Shown here piece by piece: positions 35,084 through 44,698 of a stretch of DNA of 64,000 nucleotides; position 1 is the stretch's first letter; each line of letters opens with the position of its first letter. The stretch spans positions 85,320 to 149,319 of the forward strand of contig CAIZNI010000066.1 in the NCBI GenBank assembly GCA_903934295.1, in the 5' to 3' direction. This DNA is from an uncultured beta proteobacterium (GTDB lineage: Bacteria > Pseudomonadota > Gammaproteobacteria > Burkholderiales > Burkholderiaceae_E). Both the position numbers and the translations under genes were made by a program. Below the pieces are notes generated by a model. That model saw only the letters and a program-made list of their open reading frames with translations. It made no database searches and was not told where the DNA came from.

Positions 35084-36210
35084 ACCCTCTGCCGCTCTCT
35101 GCCGTCTGCTGCGCGCGAATCGACGCCTTCGTCTTTCGGGCGCCGATCGCCACGCCGGTGCGAACCTCGTTTGGCACCATGCATGACCGGCCCGCGGTCT
35201 TCGTGCGGGTCGAAGACACCGACGGCGCGGTGGGCTGGGGCGAGATCTGGTGCAACTTTCCGGCCTGTGGCGCCGAGCACCGAGCCCGGCTGCTGGAAAC
35301 AGTGATGGCGCCGCTGCTGATCGGGCAGCGCTTCGACAGTCCGGCCGCCGCCTTCCAGTGGATCAGCGAGCGCACCGATGTGCTGGCGATCCAGTCGGGC
35401 GAGGCCGGGCCGATGGCCCAGACGATCGCCGGCATCGATCTGGCGCTGTGGGACCTGTGCGCGCGCCGCGCCGGGCAGCCGCTGTGGCGCTACCTGGGCG
35501 GGCGCCAGGACCGCGTCGGGGTGTATGCCAGCGGCATCAATCCGGATGCGCCGCAGCGGGTTGCCGCGGCCCGTCTCGCCGACGGCTATCGCGCCTTCAA
35601 GCTCAAGATCGGTTTCGGCGAGGAGCGCGATCTGGCCAACCTGGCCGCGATGCGCGAGGTGATCGGCCCCGACCTGCCGCTGATGGTCGACGCCAACCAG
35701 GCCTGGTCGCTGGCGCAGGCCTGCCGGATCGCGCCGGCCCTGGCCCCCTTCGGTCTGGGTTGGCTGGAGGAGCCCTTGCGCGCCGACACGCCCTGGGCCG
35801 ACTGGCGCACGCTGGCCGGCGTCACCGGCATCCCCCTGGCCGCCGGCGAGAACATCGCCGGCACCGCGGCGTTTCGCACCGCGATCGGTGAATCGCCATT
35901 AAAGGTGCTGCAACCCGACGTGGCGAAATGGGGCGGTATCTCCGCCTGCTGGCCGGTGATCGCGCAGGCGCGCCAGGCGGGCCTGCGCTATTGCCCGCAC
36001 TGGCTGGGCGGCGGGATCGGCCTGCTGGCCTCGGCGCATCTGCTGGCGGCGGTGGGCGGCGAGGGCCTGCTCGAGGTCGATGCCAATCCGAATCCGCTGC
36101 GCACGCTGCTGGCGCCGCGGCTGTCGACGGTGATCGACGGGGTGGTGCAACTCGGCAACGATCCCGGAATCGGTGTGGAACCTGATCTGGCGCAACTCGC
36201 AGCGGTCTGA
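35080..36210 (+). CDS. mandelate racemase / muconate lactonizing enzyme family protein
   Basis: 376-residue enolase-superfamily enzyme. KxK acid-base pair in FKLKIGFG, metal ligands in MVDANQAW, WLEEPL and AGENI, and a CPHWLGGGIGLLAS C-terminal loop. It abstracts the alpha-proton of a carboxylate, typically a sugar acid dehydratase or racemase. The GTG start at 35080 overlaps the GntR stop. The exact substrate is unknown. Confidence 0.9.
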   Translation: MNPLPLSAVCCARIDAFVFRAPIATPVRTSFGTMHDRPAVFVRVEDTDGAVGWGEIWCNFPACGAEHRARLLETVMAPLLIGQRFDSPAAAFQWISERTDVLAIQSGEAGPMAQTIAGIDLALWDLCARRAGQPLWRYLGGRQDRVGVYASGINPDAPQRVAAARLADGYRAFKLKIGFGEERDLANLAAMREVIGPDLPLMVDANQAWSLAQACRIAPALAPFGLGWLEEPLRADTPWADWRTLAGVTGIPLAAGENIAGTAAFRTAIGESPLKVLQPDVAKWGGISACWPVIAQARQAGLRYCPHWLGGGIGLLASAHLLAAVGGEGLLEVDANPNPLRTLLAPRLSTVIDGVVQLGNDPGIGVEPDLAQLAAV

Positions 36211-36217
36211 TTTAGAC

Positions 36218-36239
36218 TCGCTTTCATGAATGAAAGCGA
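36218..36239. promoter_or_regulatory. palindrome spanning the start codon of the LacI-type gene
   Basis: Arms TCGCTTTCAT (36218-36227) and ATGAAAGCGA (36230-36239) are perfect inverted repeats with a 2-base spacer. The ATG of the next gene (36226) lies inside. As RNA it could form a 9-base stem with a UGAA loop that hides the start codon. It could instead be a LacI-family operator. Confidence 0.55.
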
Positions 36240-37146
36240 CGACAGGACAGAGCGATCGGGCGCAGCGCAGAACCGGATCACGGCCCGCCCGCCGGCGCCG
36301 GCGGGCGGTGTGCCGCGCACCATCGGTCTGGTGATTCCGCACCTTGCCCACTCGTCCTTCGCCGATCCGGTGCGGGGCATGACCGATGTGCTGGCCGGCG
36401 AGGGCTATGAACTGCTGCTGGGCCTGAGCGGCGATTCGCCCCAGAGCGAATTCGCCCAGGTCACCGCGCTCCTCGAGCAGCGGGTGAGCGGGCTGTCGCT
36501 CACCGGCGCCATCCGCGATGCGCGCACGACGGAGGCGATCCGTCGGGCGGGCATTCCGGTGGTCGAGACCTCGACCCTGAAGGGGCCGTGCAACGACATG
36601 GTGGTCGGTTTCTCGAACGAGGCCGCCGCGGGCGCGATGGTCCGCCATCTGGCGGACTGCGGGTACCGCAAGATCGGCCTGATCTCGCCGGGGGCGAGCA
36701 ACGATGACCGCAGCGCCGATCGCCAGGCCGGCTATCGGCAGGCGATCGAGGCGCTCGAACTGGCGAGTGATCCGGGTCTGATCGTCGAGTCCGGGATCGA
36801 CCTGGCGGCAGGCGCGCGCGCCTTCCTCGAACTGGTCGGCGCGCACCCCGATGTCGAGGCGATCTTCTGCACCAGCGATGTCCTGGCGGTGGGGGCGATG
36901 CTGGAGGCTGTGCGCTGCGGCATCCGGGTGCCGGGTGACCTGGGCATTGCCGGTTTCGACGACCTGGAACTGGCGCAGCAGTTCGTGCCGGCGCTCACCA
37001 CGGTGCGTCTGCGCCGCTACGAGATCGGGCGCGTGTCGGCGCGGCTGCTGCTGCAGCGCATCCGCGGTGAGACGCCCGCACAGGCGGTGGTCGACCTGGG
37101 CTTCGAGATCATGCCCAGGGACTCGACCCGCCGGACGCCGGCCTGA
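36226..37146 (+). CDS. LacI/GalR-type effector-domain protein lacking the HTH
   Basis: 306 residues that match the periplasmic-binding-like domain of LacI regulators: RTIGLVIPHLAHSSFADPV, VSGLSLTGAIRD, VGFSNEAAAGAMVRHLAD, KIGLISPGASNDDR and IFCTSDVLAVGAMLEA, ending GDLGIAGFDDLE. The first 30 residues are Arg/Pro-rich and contain no helix-turn-helix. Upstream sequence belongs to the enolase-superfamily gene, so there is no room for a lost HTH. It may be a truncated regulator or a ligand-binding partner. Confidence 0.8.
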   Translation: MNESDDRTERSGAAQNRITARPPAPAGGVPRTIGLVIPHLAHSSFADPVRGMTDVLAGEGYELLLGLSGDSPQSEFAQVTALLEQRVSGLSLTGAIRDARTTEAIRRAGIPVVETSTLKGPCNDMVVGFSNEAAAGAMVRHLADCGYRKIGLISPGASNDDRSADRQAGYRQAIEALELASDPGLIVESGIDLAAGARAFLELVGAHPDVEAIFCTSDVLAVGAMLEAVRCGIRVPGDLGIAGFDDLELAQQFVPALTTVRLRRYEIGRVSARLLLQRIRGETPAQAVVDLGFEIMPRDSTRRTPA

Positions 37147-37182
37147 TCCGGGGCGCGGCGCGAGGCCGGCCCCGGGGCGGAC

Positions 37183-38658
37183 TCAGTCCATCTGGGTGAC
37201 GAACTTGGTGTTCAGGTAGCCGTCGAAGGTCTCGGTGCCGCCTTCGCTGCCGATGCCGCTGTCCTTCACGCCGCCGAACGGCGACTCGGCCAGCGCCTGC
37301 CCGAAGTGATTGATGTTGACCATGCCGGACTCGAGACCGTTCTGGGTGGCCAGCGCGTTCTTGGTCGAGGTGGTGAACACGTACGACGACAGGCCGAAGG
37401 GCAGTGAGTTGGCCCGCCGCAGAACCTCGTCGAGGTCCTTGAAGGTCACGAACGGAGCGATCGGTCCGAAGGGCTCGGCGGTCATCACCAGGCTGTCGTC
37501 GGGCACGTTGGTCAGCACGGTGGGCGCGAAGAAACTGCCGATCTCGCCGATCCGCTGGCCGCCGGTTTCCACCTTGGCGCCACGACGGGTCGCGTCATCG
37601 ATGAACTGGGCCATCGAGGGCAGCCGGCGGGCATGCGCCAGCGGTCCCATCCGGGTGTCGGCCTCCAGGCCCGAACCGACCTTCAGGTTGTGGGTCTTGT
37701 CGATGAAGCGAGCGACGAAACGGTCGTAGGCCTTTTCATGGATGTAGAAGCGGGTCGGCGACACGCAGACCTGGCCGGCGTTGCGGAACTTGAAGCCGTG
37801 CAGCATGTCGGCGGCGCGATCGATGTCGGCGTCGTCGAACACGATCACCGGCGAGTGCCCGCCGAGCTCCATGGTGACGCGCTTCATGTGGGCGCCGGCC
37901 AGCGAGGCCAGGTGCTTGCCCACCGGCACCGAGCCGGTGAACGAGATCTTGCGCACGATCGGCGACTTGATCAGGTGCTCGGAGACTTCCGAGGGCACGC
38001 CCCAGACCAGGTTCAGCACGCCGGGCGGCAGACCGGCCTCGTGGAACATGCGGGCGATCGCGACGACCGCGCTGGGCGCGTCCTCGGGGCCCTTGATGAT
38101 CACGGTGCAGCCGGCGCCGATCGCCGCGGCGATCTTGCGGATCGCCTGGTTGTAGGGGAAGTTCCAGGGCGTGAAGACCGCGCACACGCCGACCGGCTCG
38201 CGCAGCACCATCTGGCGCACATTGGGCAGCCGCGGCGGGATCACCCGGCCATAGATGCGCCGGCACTCTTCGGCATGCCAGTCGCAGTGCTCGGAGCAGG
38301 ACATGACCTCGGTGATCGCCTCGGCGACCGGCTTGCCCATGTCCAGCGTGATGTTGCGGCCGATGTCGGCGGCGCGCTCGCGCGAGAGCTCGCCCACCTT
38401 GCGCAGGATGCGCGAGCGCTCCATCGGGGAGCTGTGCTTCCAGGTGCCGAAGGCGCGCTGGGCAGCGGCCAGCGCACGGTCGAGGTCGGCCCGGCTGGCG
38501 TGCGGCAGGCGCGCGAAGGCCTTGCCGGTGGCCGGGTTCACCACATCCTGTTCCTGGCGCCCGCCGCCGGCGATGAATTCGCCGTCGATGTACAGGCTGA
38601 GCGTCTCGTAGGCGGCCTGCTCGAGCACGGATTGTTCCGACGTCGCTGCGGTGTTCAT
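37183..38658 (-). CDS. NAD(P)-dependent aldehyde dehydrogenase (succinate-semialdehyde type)
   Basis: 491 residues. [20 protein letters not shown] and [18 protein letters not shown] (cofactor site), [15 protein letters not shown] with the general-base Glu, and [13 protein letters not shown] with the catalytic Cys. It oxidises an aldehyde to an acid. It converges on the LacI-type gene, 36 bases away, and could complete the alcohol-aldehyde-acid series begun by the GMC enzyme; that link is inference. Confidence 0.93.
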   Translation of the reverse strand: MNTAATSEQSVLEQAAYETLSLYIDGEFIAGGGRQEQDVVNPATGKAFARLPHASRADLDRALAAAQRAFGTWKHSSPMERSRILRKVGELSRERAADIGRNITLDMGKPVAEAITEVMSCSEHCDWHAEECRRIYGRVIPPRLPNVRQMVLREPVGVCAVFTPWNFPYNQAIRKIAAAIGAGCTVIIKGPEDAPSAVVAIARMFHEAGLPPGVLNLVWGVPSEVSEHLIKSPIVRKISFTGSVPVGKHLASLAGAHMKRVTMELGGHSPVIVFDDADIDRAADMLHGFKFRNAGQVCVSPTRFYIHEKAYDRFVARFIDKTHNLKVGSGLEADTRMGPLAHARRLPSMAQFIDDATRRGAKVETGGQRIGEIGSFFAPTVLTNVPDDSLVMTAEPFGPIAPFVTFKDLDEVLRRANSLPFGLSSYVFTTSTKNALATQNGLESGMVNINHFGQALAESPFGGVKDSGIGSEGGTETFDGYLNTKFVTQMD

Positions 38659-38683
38659 GGTCTCGCTCCTGGGTGGTTTTTTC

Positions 38684-38759
38684 TGGCGCCCCCGGCACGA
38701 ATCGAACGTGCGACCCTCCCCTTAGGAGGGGGATGCTCTATCCACTGAGCTACGGAGGC
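38684..38759 (-). tRNA. tRNA-Arg (anticodon CCT)
   Basis: The complement of 38684-38759 folds as a full cloverleaf of 76 bases with encoded CCA. The acceptor pairs GCCTCCG with CGGGGGC (one T-G pair), the anticodon stem is TCCCC/GGGGA with loop CTCCTAA giving anticodon CCT, and the T arm is GCACG-TTCGATT-CGTGC. It lies 33 bases downstream of folA on the same strand. No integrase gene is adjacent. Confidence 0.95.
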
Positions 38760-38792
38760 TGTGCGCCGGATTCTACCGGAGCAGGCGGTGCG

Positions 38793-39302
38793 CTAGCGGC
38801 GCCGGTAGTCGACGATCGCGAAGCGGGTGCCGTCGGCGCCGGTCTGCGGCTGGCGCGACGTTTCCTGCCACTGGCCGGCGGGCAGCGGCCCGAAATGGGC
38901 GTCCCCCGGCACGTCGAGTTCGATCTCGGTGACCAGCACCCGGGCCGCGATCGGCAGGGCCTGGCGGTAGATCTGTTCGCCTCCGACCACGAAGACCTCG
39001 CCCTGGCCCTGCGCATGGGCCGTCGCCAGGGCTTCATCGAGGCTGGCGGCGAGCAGGCAGCCCGGCGCGCGCCAGTCGGGGTTGCGGGTCAGCACGAGGG
39101 TGGTCCGTCCGGGCAGCGGTCGCCCGATCGATTCGAAGGTGAGCCGGCCCATGATGAGCACATGCCCCAGGGTGGTGGCCTTGAAGTGGCGCAGGTCCTC
39201 GGGCAGCCGCCAGGGCAGCTGGTTGTCGCGTCCGATGACCCCGTTGCGCGCGCGCGCAACGAGCACGGTCAGCTGCGGATCGATGCCGGTGGGGACGCTC
39301 AT
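38793..39302 (-). CDS. folA: dihydrofolate reductase
   Basis: Reduces dihydrofolate to tetrahydrofolate with NADPH. 169 residues with NGVIGRDNQLPWRLPEDLRH (catalytic acid in LPED), MGRLTFESIGRPLPGRTT and FVVGGEQIYRQAL. It follows thyA on the same strand, the usual pairing because thymidylate synthase produces dihydrofolate. Confidence 0.97.
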   Translation of the reverse strand: MSVPTGIDPQLTVLVARARNGVIGRDNQLPWRLPEDLRHFKATTLGHVLIMGRLTFESIGRPLPGRTTLVLTRNPDWRAPGCLLAASLDEALATAHAQGQGEVFVVGGEQIYRQALPIAARVLVTEIELDVPGDAHFGPLPAGQWQETSRQPQTGADGTRFAIVDYRRR

Positions 39303-39366
39303 CGTGCCGGGCCCGTCGGCAGCGCCGTGAGGCAGGCACTCGCGCCGCAGCGGACCGGTGCGATCA

Positions 39367-40157
<791 letters not shown>

Positions 40158-40161
<4 letters not shown>

Positions 40162-40817
40162 GCGCGAGCCTCCTGCGACGCGGCAGGGGCGGCTGCGCCG
40201 ATGCCGTTGAAGCAGGCCGCGACCATCTGGTCGACGATCCGGGCGTCGGGGATCGAGCCGCCCTGGCGCAGGAAGTCGAGCGTCGGGTCGCAGGAGCGGG
40301 CGTAGAAGGTGTAGAGGATGAATTCGTCGTCGAGATCGGCGTTCAGCGAGCCCTCGCGCTTGGCGTCGCGGATCAGCGCGCTGACGTCGTCGGAGAGCTG
40401 CAGCAGTTCGTCCACGTAGAGACGGTGGCCGAGCAGGCTGTCGCGCAAGGCCTGGCTGGTGGAGGGCAGGTGCGGCACCGCGCCGGCGAGCCGTTCCTGC
40501 AATGTCCAGCGCAGCAGCCCCTCGAGGCGTTCCCGGGCGGTCGCGAGCGTGGCCAGTTCGGCCAGCGCCAGGCGGGTTCGCTGGAGCAGGCGCACCATGA
40601 CCGCGGACACGAGCGCGTCCTTGGATTCGAAGTGCTTGTAGAGGCTGCCTTTGGCGACGCCCACCTCGGCGGCGATGTCGTCCATCGACATCGGCTCATA
40701 GCCCTTGATCGCCAGCAGCCGGTTGGTCGCGTCGAGGATGGCTTCCTCTCGGACCTCGAACTGGGTTTCCCGGAACGACTTTCGCGCGGGCGGGCGCGGT
40801 GCAAGGACGGAGGACAC
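40158..40817 (-). CDS. TetR family transcriptional regulator
   Basis: 219 residues. HTH at about 25-70 ([38 protein letters not shown]), with [11 protein letters not shown] after it. The C-terminal ligand domain is not recognisable. It overlaps thyA by 4 bases (ATGA), so it is cotranscribed with thyA-folA, which is an unusual association; what it regulates is unknown. Confidence 0.9.
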
Positions 40818-40896
40818 GGCGGTTTCCAGTTTTTACCAGCCGGTCATTATGCACCCGGGCCGGTTTTTTCGGCGATAAACCCCGGCAGCGCTGGGT

Positions 40897-41550
40897 TCAG
40901 GAGGTCGGTTTGGCGATTGCGGGCGGCAGGGGGGCGGTCATGGGCGGCACCGGTGCCGTCAGCGCGGGTACCGGCATCGCCGACGATGGCGCGGGCGGCG
41001 GCGGGCCCGGTCGGGCAGCAGGCGGACTCGCCGGCGGCACCGGTGCGCTGCTACCCGGATCGCCCGCTGCACGCGGTCGCGGCGGGCCGCCGGTCAGGAC
41101 TGCGCTCGAAGACCGCGCCGGGGCGGGCACCTCGGCACGCCGGCCGTTGTCGTCGATGACCACCACATCGGCGCGCACGCTGCTGACCCGCTGCCCGGGA
41201 CCCAGCAGATCGCCGACCGCGAACGATCGGGCCGGCTTGCCGTCGACGATCAGGATGGCGCTGCCGAGCCGGCCGGCAGCGACCACGCCCAGGACCTGCA
41301 CATTGCCCAGCACCGGCGCCTGCTCGACGCGGGCGCCCGCGGGTTGCCCGAACAGGGGCAGGGCGGGCCCCAGGTCGGGGCGTTCGCCACCGGCGGCCTG
41401 GAGTGTGGCCGGCGCGACCGGCGCGCGCGGCGCGGTCAGCTGGACACCCCAATAGGCCATCACGCCGCACAGGCCGGCAAAGGTTGCAAGCGTGGCCAGC
41501 CAGGCGGTCCGACCCATCGATGACAGGCGTGCGAGCGGGTTGATTTTCAT
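40897..41550 (-). CDS. gspC: type II secretion system protein GspC
   Basis: Inner-membrane protein that contacts the secretin. 217 residues: one N-terminal membrane helix (about 15-37), an HR-type domain at about 60-140 (LFGQPAG, VLGNVQVLGVVAAGRLGSAI, KPARSFAVGDLL), then a Pro-rich tail with no PDZ domain. It is divergent from gspG by 100 bases, so it is transcribed apart from the rest of the cluster. Confidence 0.8.
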   Translation of the reverse strand: MKINPLARLSSMGRTAWLATLATFAGLCGVMAYWGVQLTAPRAPVAPATLQAAGGERPDLGPALPLFGQPAGARVEQAPVLGNVQVLGVVAAGRLGSAILIVDGKPARSFAVGDLLGPGQRVSSVRADVVVIDDNGRRAEVPAPARSSSAVLTGGPPRPRAAGDPGSSAPVPPASPPAARPGPPPPAPSSAMPVPALTAPVPPMTAPLPPAIAKPTS

Positions 41551-41650
41551 GGCAGATGACAGGACGGTGACCTCGCGTTGGCGGCCCGGTCGGGCAATCG
41601 CCGGCTGGTATCATATTCCTAACCCCAGGCGCATCGCGCGGAGATGGAAA

Positions 41651-42097
41651 ATGGCACTTGGCAAGCGGCGCGCACCGAACCGTTCCGGACTGAGCGGTTT
41701 CACGCTGATCGAGGTCATGGTGGTCATCGTGATCCTGGGCGTGCTGGCCGCGCTGGTGGTACCGCGGGTGATGAACCGGCCCGACGAGGCCCGCGTGGTG
41801 GCCGCCCGCCAGGACATCGCCTCGGTGATGCAGGCGCTCAAGCTCTATCGACTCGACAATCAGCGCTACCCATCGACCGAGCAGGGCCTGCAGGCATTGG
41901 TGACCCGTCCCACTTCCGGGCCGGCCGCCACCAACTGGAAGGCCTATCTCGACCGGCTGCCGATGGACCCCTGGGGCAAGCCCTACCAGTTTCTGAATCC
42001 GGGTCTCAAGGGCGAGGTCGACGTGTTCAGCCTGGGGGCTGACGGCGCGCCCGGCGGCTCCGGCACCGATGCCGACATCGGCTCCTGGTCCCTCTAG
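41651..42097 (+). CDS. gspG: type II secretion major pseudopilin GspG
   Basis: 148 residues. Prepilin leader and cleavage site in SGLSGFTLIEVMVV, with Glu at position 5 of the mature protein, then a long hydrophobic helix. The RLDNQRYPSTEQGLQAL and LPMDPWGKPYQF segments are the GspG signature. ATG 41651 has GGAGA upstream and gives a short leader; the frame open further upstream lies in the gspC promoter region. First gene of the main gsp operon. Confidence 0.96.
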   Translation: MALGKRRAPNRSGLSGFTLIEVMVVIVILGVLAALVVPRVMNRPDEARVVAARQDIASVMQALKLYRLDNQRYPSTEQGLQALVTRPTSGPAATNWKAYLDRLPMDPWGKPYQFLNPGLKGEVDVFSLGADGAPGGSGTDADIGSWSL

Positions 42098-42578
42098 GCG
42101 GCGGATCGTCGCCCGCGAGCGCGCGCCCGCCCGGGCGGGCGCCGGCTTCACCCTGATCGAACTGCTGATCACGCTGGTGGTGATCGGAGTGGCGGTCGCG
42201 ATGGTGGCCATCAACGGATTGCCCAACGAGCGTCAGGGGCTTCGCAACGAAGCCGAGCGGCTGGCGTTGCTGCTATCGCTGGCCCGCGAGGAGGCGCAGG
42301 TGCGCGGCGCACCGATCCGCCTGTCGTCCGACGAGGGCGGCTACCGTTTCCAGATCTGGCGCGATCGCCAGTGGCGGGTGTTGCTAGACGATCCCGAGTT
42401 GCGCGAGCGCGTCTGGCAGGCGCCCACCTCGCTCACGCTCACCCGCGCCGATGGTCGCGCCGACGTCGAGTTCGGCCGCGATCCGGTCGATTCGCCGCTC
42501 GTCCTGAGCCTTACCCGGGGCGGTGCCACCGTGCGCATCGACGCCAACGGACTGGGCCTGTTCGAGGTCCAGCCATGA
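42069..42578 (+). CDS. gspH: type II secretion minor pseudopilin GspH
   Basis: 169 residues with a prepilin N-terminus (AGAGFTLIELLITLVV) and the GspH-like body (NEAERLALLLSLAREEAQVR, GAPIRLSSDEGGYRF). The leader from ATG 42069 is rather long, about 25 residues. It overlaps gspG by 29 bases and gspI by 4. Confidence 0.9.
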   Translation: MPTSAPGPSRRRIVARERAPARAGAGFTLIELLITLVVIGVAVAMVAINGLPNERQGLRNEAERLALLLSLAREEAQVRGAPIRLSSDEGGYRFQIWRDRQWRVLLDDPELRERVWQAPTSLTLTRADGRADVEFGRDPVDSPLVLSLTRGGATVRIDANGLGLFEVQP

Positions 42579-42943
42579 GCCGGCCGGCGCGCGGCTTCAC
42601 CCTGGTCGAGGTGCTGGTGGCGCTGACCATCGTGTCGGTGGCACTCATGGCGGCGCTGCGGGCCGCCGGCACCCTCACCCAGAGCAACGGCGATCTGCGC
42701 ATTCGCGCGATGGCGCAATGGAGTGCCGAAAACCGGCTGGCCCGGATGAGGGTCCAGTCCGACTGGCCCGCGGTCGGGCTGAACCGCAGCGACTGCTCGC
42801 AAGGGGGCGAGCAGCTCGACTGCCAGGAAGAAGTCTTCGCCACGCCCAATCCGTTCTTTCGGCGGGTCGAGATCACCGTGCTCGATCCGACGGACAAGCG
42901 CCGGCTGGCGCGGCTGGTCGGGTTCGCGACCAACCTGCCCTGA
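42575..42943 (+). CDS. gspI: type II secretion minor pseudopilin GspI
   Basis: 122 residues. Short leader MSRPARG followed by FTLVEVLVALTIVSVALMAA, then WSAENRLARMRV, the usual GspI motif. ATG 42575 overlaps the gspH stop as ATGA. Confidence 0.93.
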   Translation: MSRPARGFTLVEVLVALTIVSVALMAALRAAGTLTQSNGDLRIRAMAQWSAENRLARMRVQSDWPAVGLNRSDCSQGGEQLDCQEEVFATPNPFFRRVEITVLDPTDKRRLARLVGFATNLP

Positions 42944-42944
42944 G

Positions 42945-43625
42945 ATGCCGCGTCTTCCCCCAGCCGGCGCGAGCCGCGGATTCACCCTGCTCGAAGTGCT
43001 GATCGCCCTCTCGCTGATGGCGGTGCTGGCGGTGCTGGGGTGGCGCGGGCTCGATTCGGTGCTGGTCACCCGCGAGCGCCTGACCCGGTCCTCGGCCGAC
43101 CTCGCGGCGTTGTCGGTCTGCTTCACCCAGCTGGAGGAGGATCTGCGGCGCGCCTGGCCGGTCCGTCTGCTCGGGCTGCCGGTGCCGGCGGTGGGTTTTT
43201 CGGTGCCGCAGGCTGACGAGCCCGCCGCGCCGCTGCAGTTGCTGCGCGAACCGCCGGCCGATGGCGTGCCCGGCACGGTGCAGCGGGTGAGCTATCGCCT
43301 TCGCGCCGGCACCCTCGAACGCGGTTTTGCTCCCTGGGCAGCGCCGGCCCCGGACGGGACGGCGAGCCAGCAGGGCCTCCTCTGGCAACCGCTGGTCACC
43401 GGTGTCGCGAGCCTGCGGATGCGCGGTTTCGTGGCCGGGACAGGCTGGGTCGATGGCGCGGCGCTGGCGGCCCAGCCGATGATGCCGTCGGCACCGACGG
43501 GCGGAACCGGGACCGGGCAGCCGCCCGCGCCCGCGCTCGTGCCGATCGTGGTGAGCGGCCTGGAGCTCGAACTGGAGCGGATCGGCGGCGAGCGGCTGCT
43601 TCGGGTCTTCTCGGTGAAGGACTGA
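42945..43625 (+). CDS. gspJ: type II secretion minor pseudopilin GspJ
   Basis: 226 residues. Leader MPRLPPAGASRG then FTLLEVLIALSLMAVLAVLG, and QLEEDLRRAWPVRLLG. The body matches the GspJ pattern, part of the pilus tip with GspI and GspK. It starts one base after the gspI stop. Confidence 0.92.
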   Translation: MPRLPPAGASRGFTLLEVLIALSLMAVLAVLGWRGLDSVLVTRERLTRSSADLAALSVCFTQLEEDLRRAWPVRLLGLPVPAVGFSVPQADEPAAPLQLLREPPADGVPGTVQRVSYRLRAGTLERGFAPWAAPAPDGTASQQGLLWQPLVTGVASLRMRGFVAGTGWVDGAALAAQPMMPSAPTGGTGTGQPPAPALVPIVVSGLELELERIGGERLLRVFSVKD

Positions 43626-43627
43626 TC

Positions 43628-44698
43628 GTGGTGCGACCGATCCTGGTGCGACCGATCCCGAGGCGACCGATCCCGAGGCGACCGATCCCGAGGCGACCAA
43701 CCCCGAGGCGACGGACCCTGGCGCGACCAACCCCGCAGGCCGGTCTGGCGCAGGGGATCGCGCACGGCCGCCAGCGCGGTGCGGCGATCGTCACTGCCCT
43801 GCTGGTGGTGGTGCTGGCCACCGCGGTGATCTCGAGCCTGTTTCTGCGCGAGAGTGTGGCGGTGCGTTCAATCGAGAACCGGCTCGCGCTGTCCCAGACG
43901 CGCTGGGTCGAGCGGGCGGCGATCGACTGGGCCAAGGTCATCCTGCGCGCCGATGCCAGCTCGGGCAATGTCGATCACCTGGGCGAACCCTGGGCGGTGC
44001 CGGTGGCCGACACCAAGCTGGACGAGACGGTCACCGCCGGTGCCCGGATCAGCGAGAGCAGCCGCCCGGCGATGCTGTCCGGTCAGATCCATGACCTGCA
44101 GAGCCGGCTGAATCTGACCGCGCTCACCGCCAGCGGCCAGCCCTCGGCGCCGCATCTGGTTGCGGCGCGCAAGCTGTTCTCGCTGCTCGACGTGCCGGAA
44201 AGCCTGGTCGATACCCTGCTCACGCGGCTGCTGCGCAGCCAGACCCGGGTGGTCGACGGCAAGCCGGTGGCGGCGCTCGAGACCCCCCTGATCCGCCTGT
44301 CCGACCTGGCCGGCGTCGCCGGGTTCGATGCCGCCATCATCGAGCGGCTCGAGCCCTTCGTGACGGTGATTCCGATCACCCCGGGGCTGCCGCTGGCGGT
44401 GACGGTGAATGTGAACACCGCGGCCCCGGAAGTGATCGCCGCCATGGTGACCGGGCTGGATCTCGCGGTGGCACGCCGTTTCGCGGTGCGGCGCGAACGA
44501 ACCTTCTTTCGCGACCTCAACGAGGCGACGCTCCAGATCGATGGCCAGCCGGTGCTGCCGCCGGCGCTGCTGGGGGTCGGATCGAGCTTTTTCCTGCTGC
44601 GCGGAATGGTACGCTTCGACCGCGTCGAGGTAGCCAGCGAAACCCTGCTGGTCAGGTCCTCCGGAAAAGTCGACATCGTATGGCAGCAGCGGCTCTGA
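43628..44698 (+). CDS. gspK: type II secretion minor pseudopilin GspK with repeat-expanded leader
   Basis: 356 residues. After residue 48 the protein is standard GspK: RQRGAAIVTALLVVVLATAV, then the large alpha domain (LSGQIHDLQSRLNLTAL, NVNTAAPEVIAAMV). The first 38 residues are seven Arg-Pro-rich five-residue units (VRPIP, RRPIP, RRPTP) encoded by 15-base tandem repeats. The start is GTG 43628, and no ATG lies between it and the prepilin site, so the leader is far longer than normal unless a non-ATG codon is used. The stop overlaps gspL. Confidence 0.9.
   Translation: MVRPILVRPIPRRPIPRRPIPRRPTPRRRTLARPTPQAGLAQGIAHGRQRGAAIVTALLVVVLATAVISSLFLRESVAVRSIENRLALSQTRWVERAAIDWAKVILRADASSGNVDHLGEPWAVPVADTKLDETVTAGARISESSRPAMLSGQIHDLQSRLNLTALTASGQPSAPHLVAARKLFSLLDVPESLVDTLLTRLLRSQTRVVDGKPVAALETPLIRLSDLAGVAGFDAAIIERLEPFVTVIPITPGLPLAVTVNVNTAAPEVIAAMVTGLDLAVARRFAVRRERTFFRDLNEATLQIDGQPVLPPALLGVGSSFFLLRGMVRFDRVEVASETLLVRSSGKVDIVWQQRL
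43631..43735 (+). repeat. 15-base tandem repeat, 7 copies, in the gspK 5' end
   Basis: Seven consecutive 15-base units resembling AGGCGACCGATCCCG, with the first two starting GTG and the last three drifting. They encode xRPxP units. The repeat is in frame, so copy-number change would alter leader length without shifting the frame. Confidence 0.9.

Noticed and set aside
38684..38759. tRNA-Arg as an integration site for a mobile element.
   Set aside because: No integrase, no repeat of the tRNA 3' end nearby, and flanking genes are ordinary chromosomal ones with normal composition.
40855..40880. T-run near 40865 as a terminator after gspC.
   Set aside because: The Ts are on the plus strand, but gspC is transcribed from the minus strand, and the flanking stem GCCG/CGGC is too short.
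43631..43735. Possible CRISPR or other repeat array.
   Set aside because: Units are 15 bases, contiguous with no spacers, and in frame in gspK. No cas genes are present. The same applies to repeats at 52779-52850 and 62644-62718.
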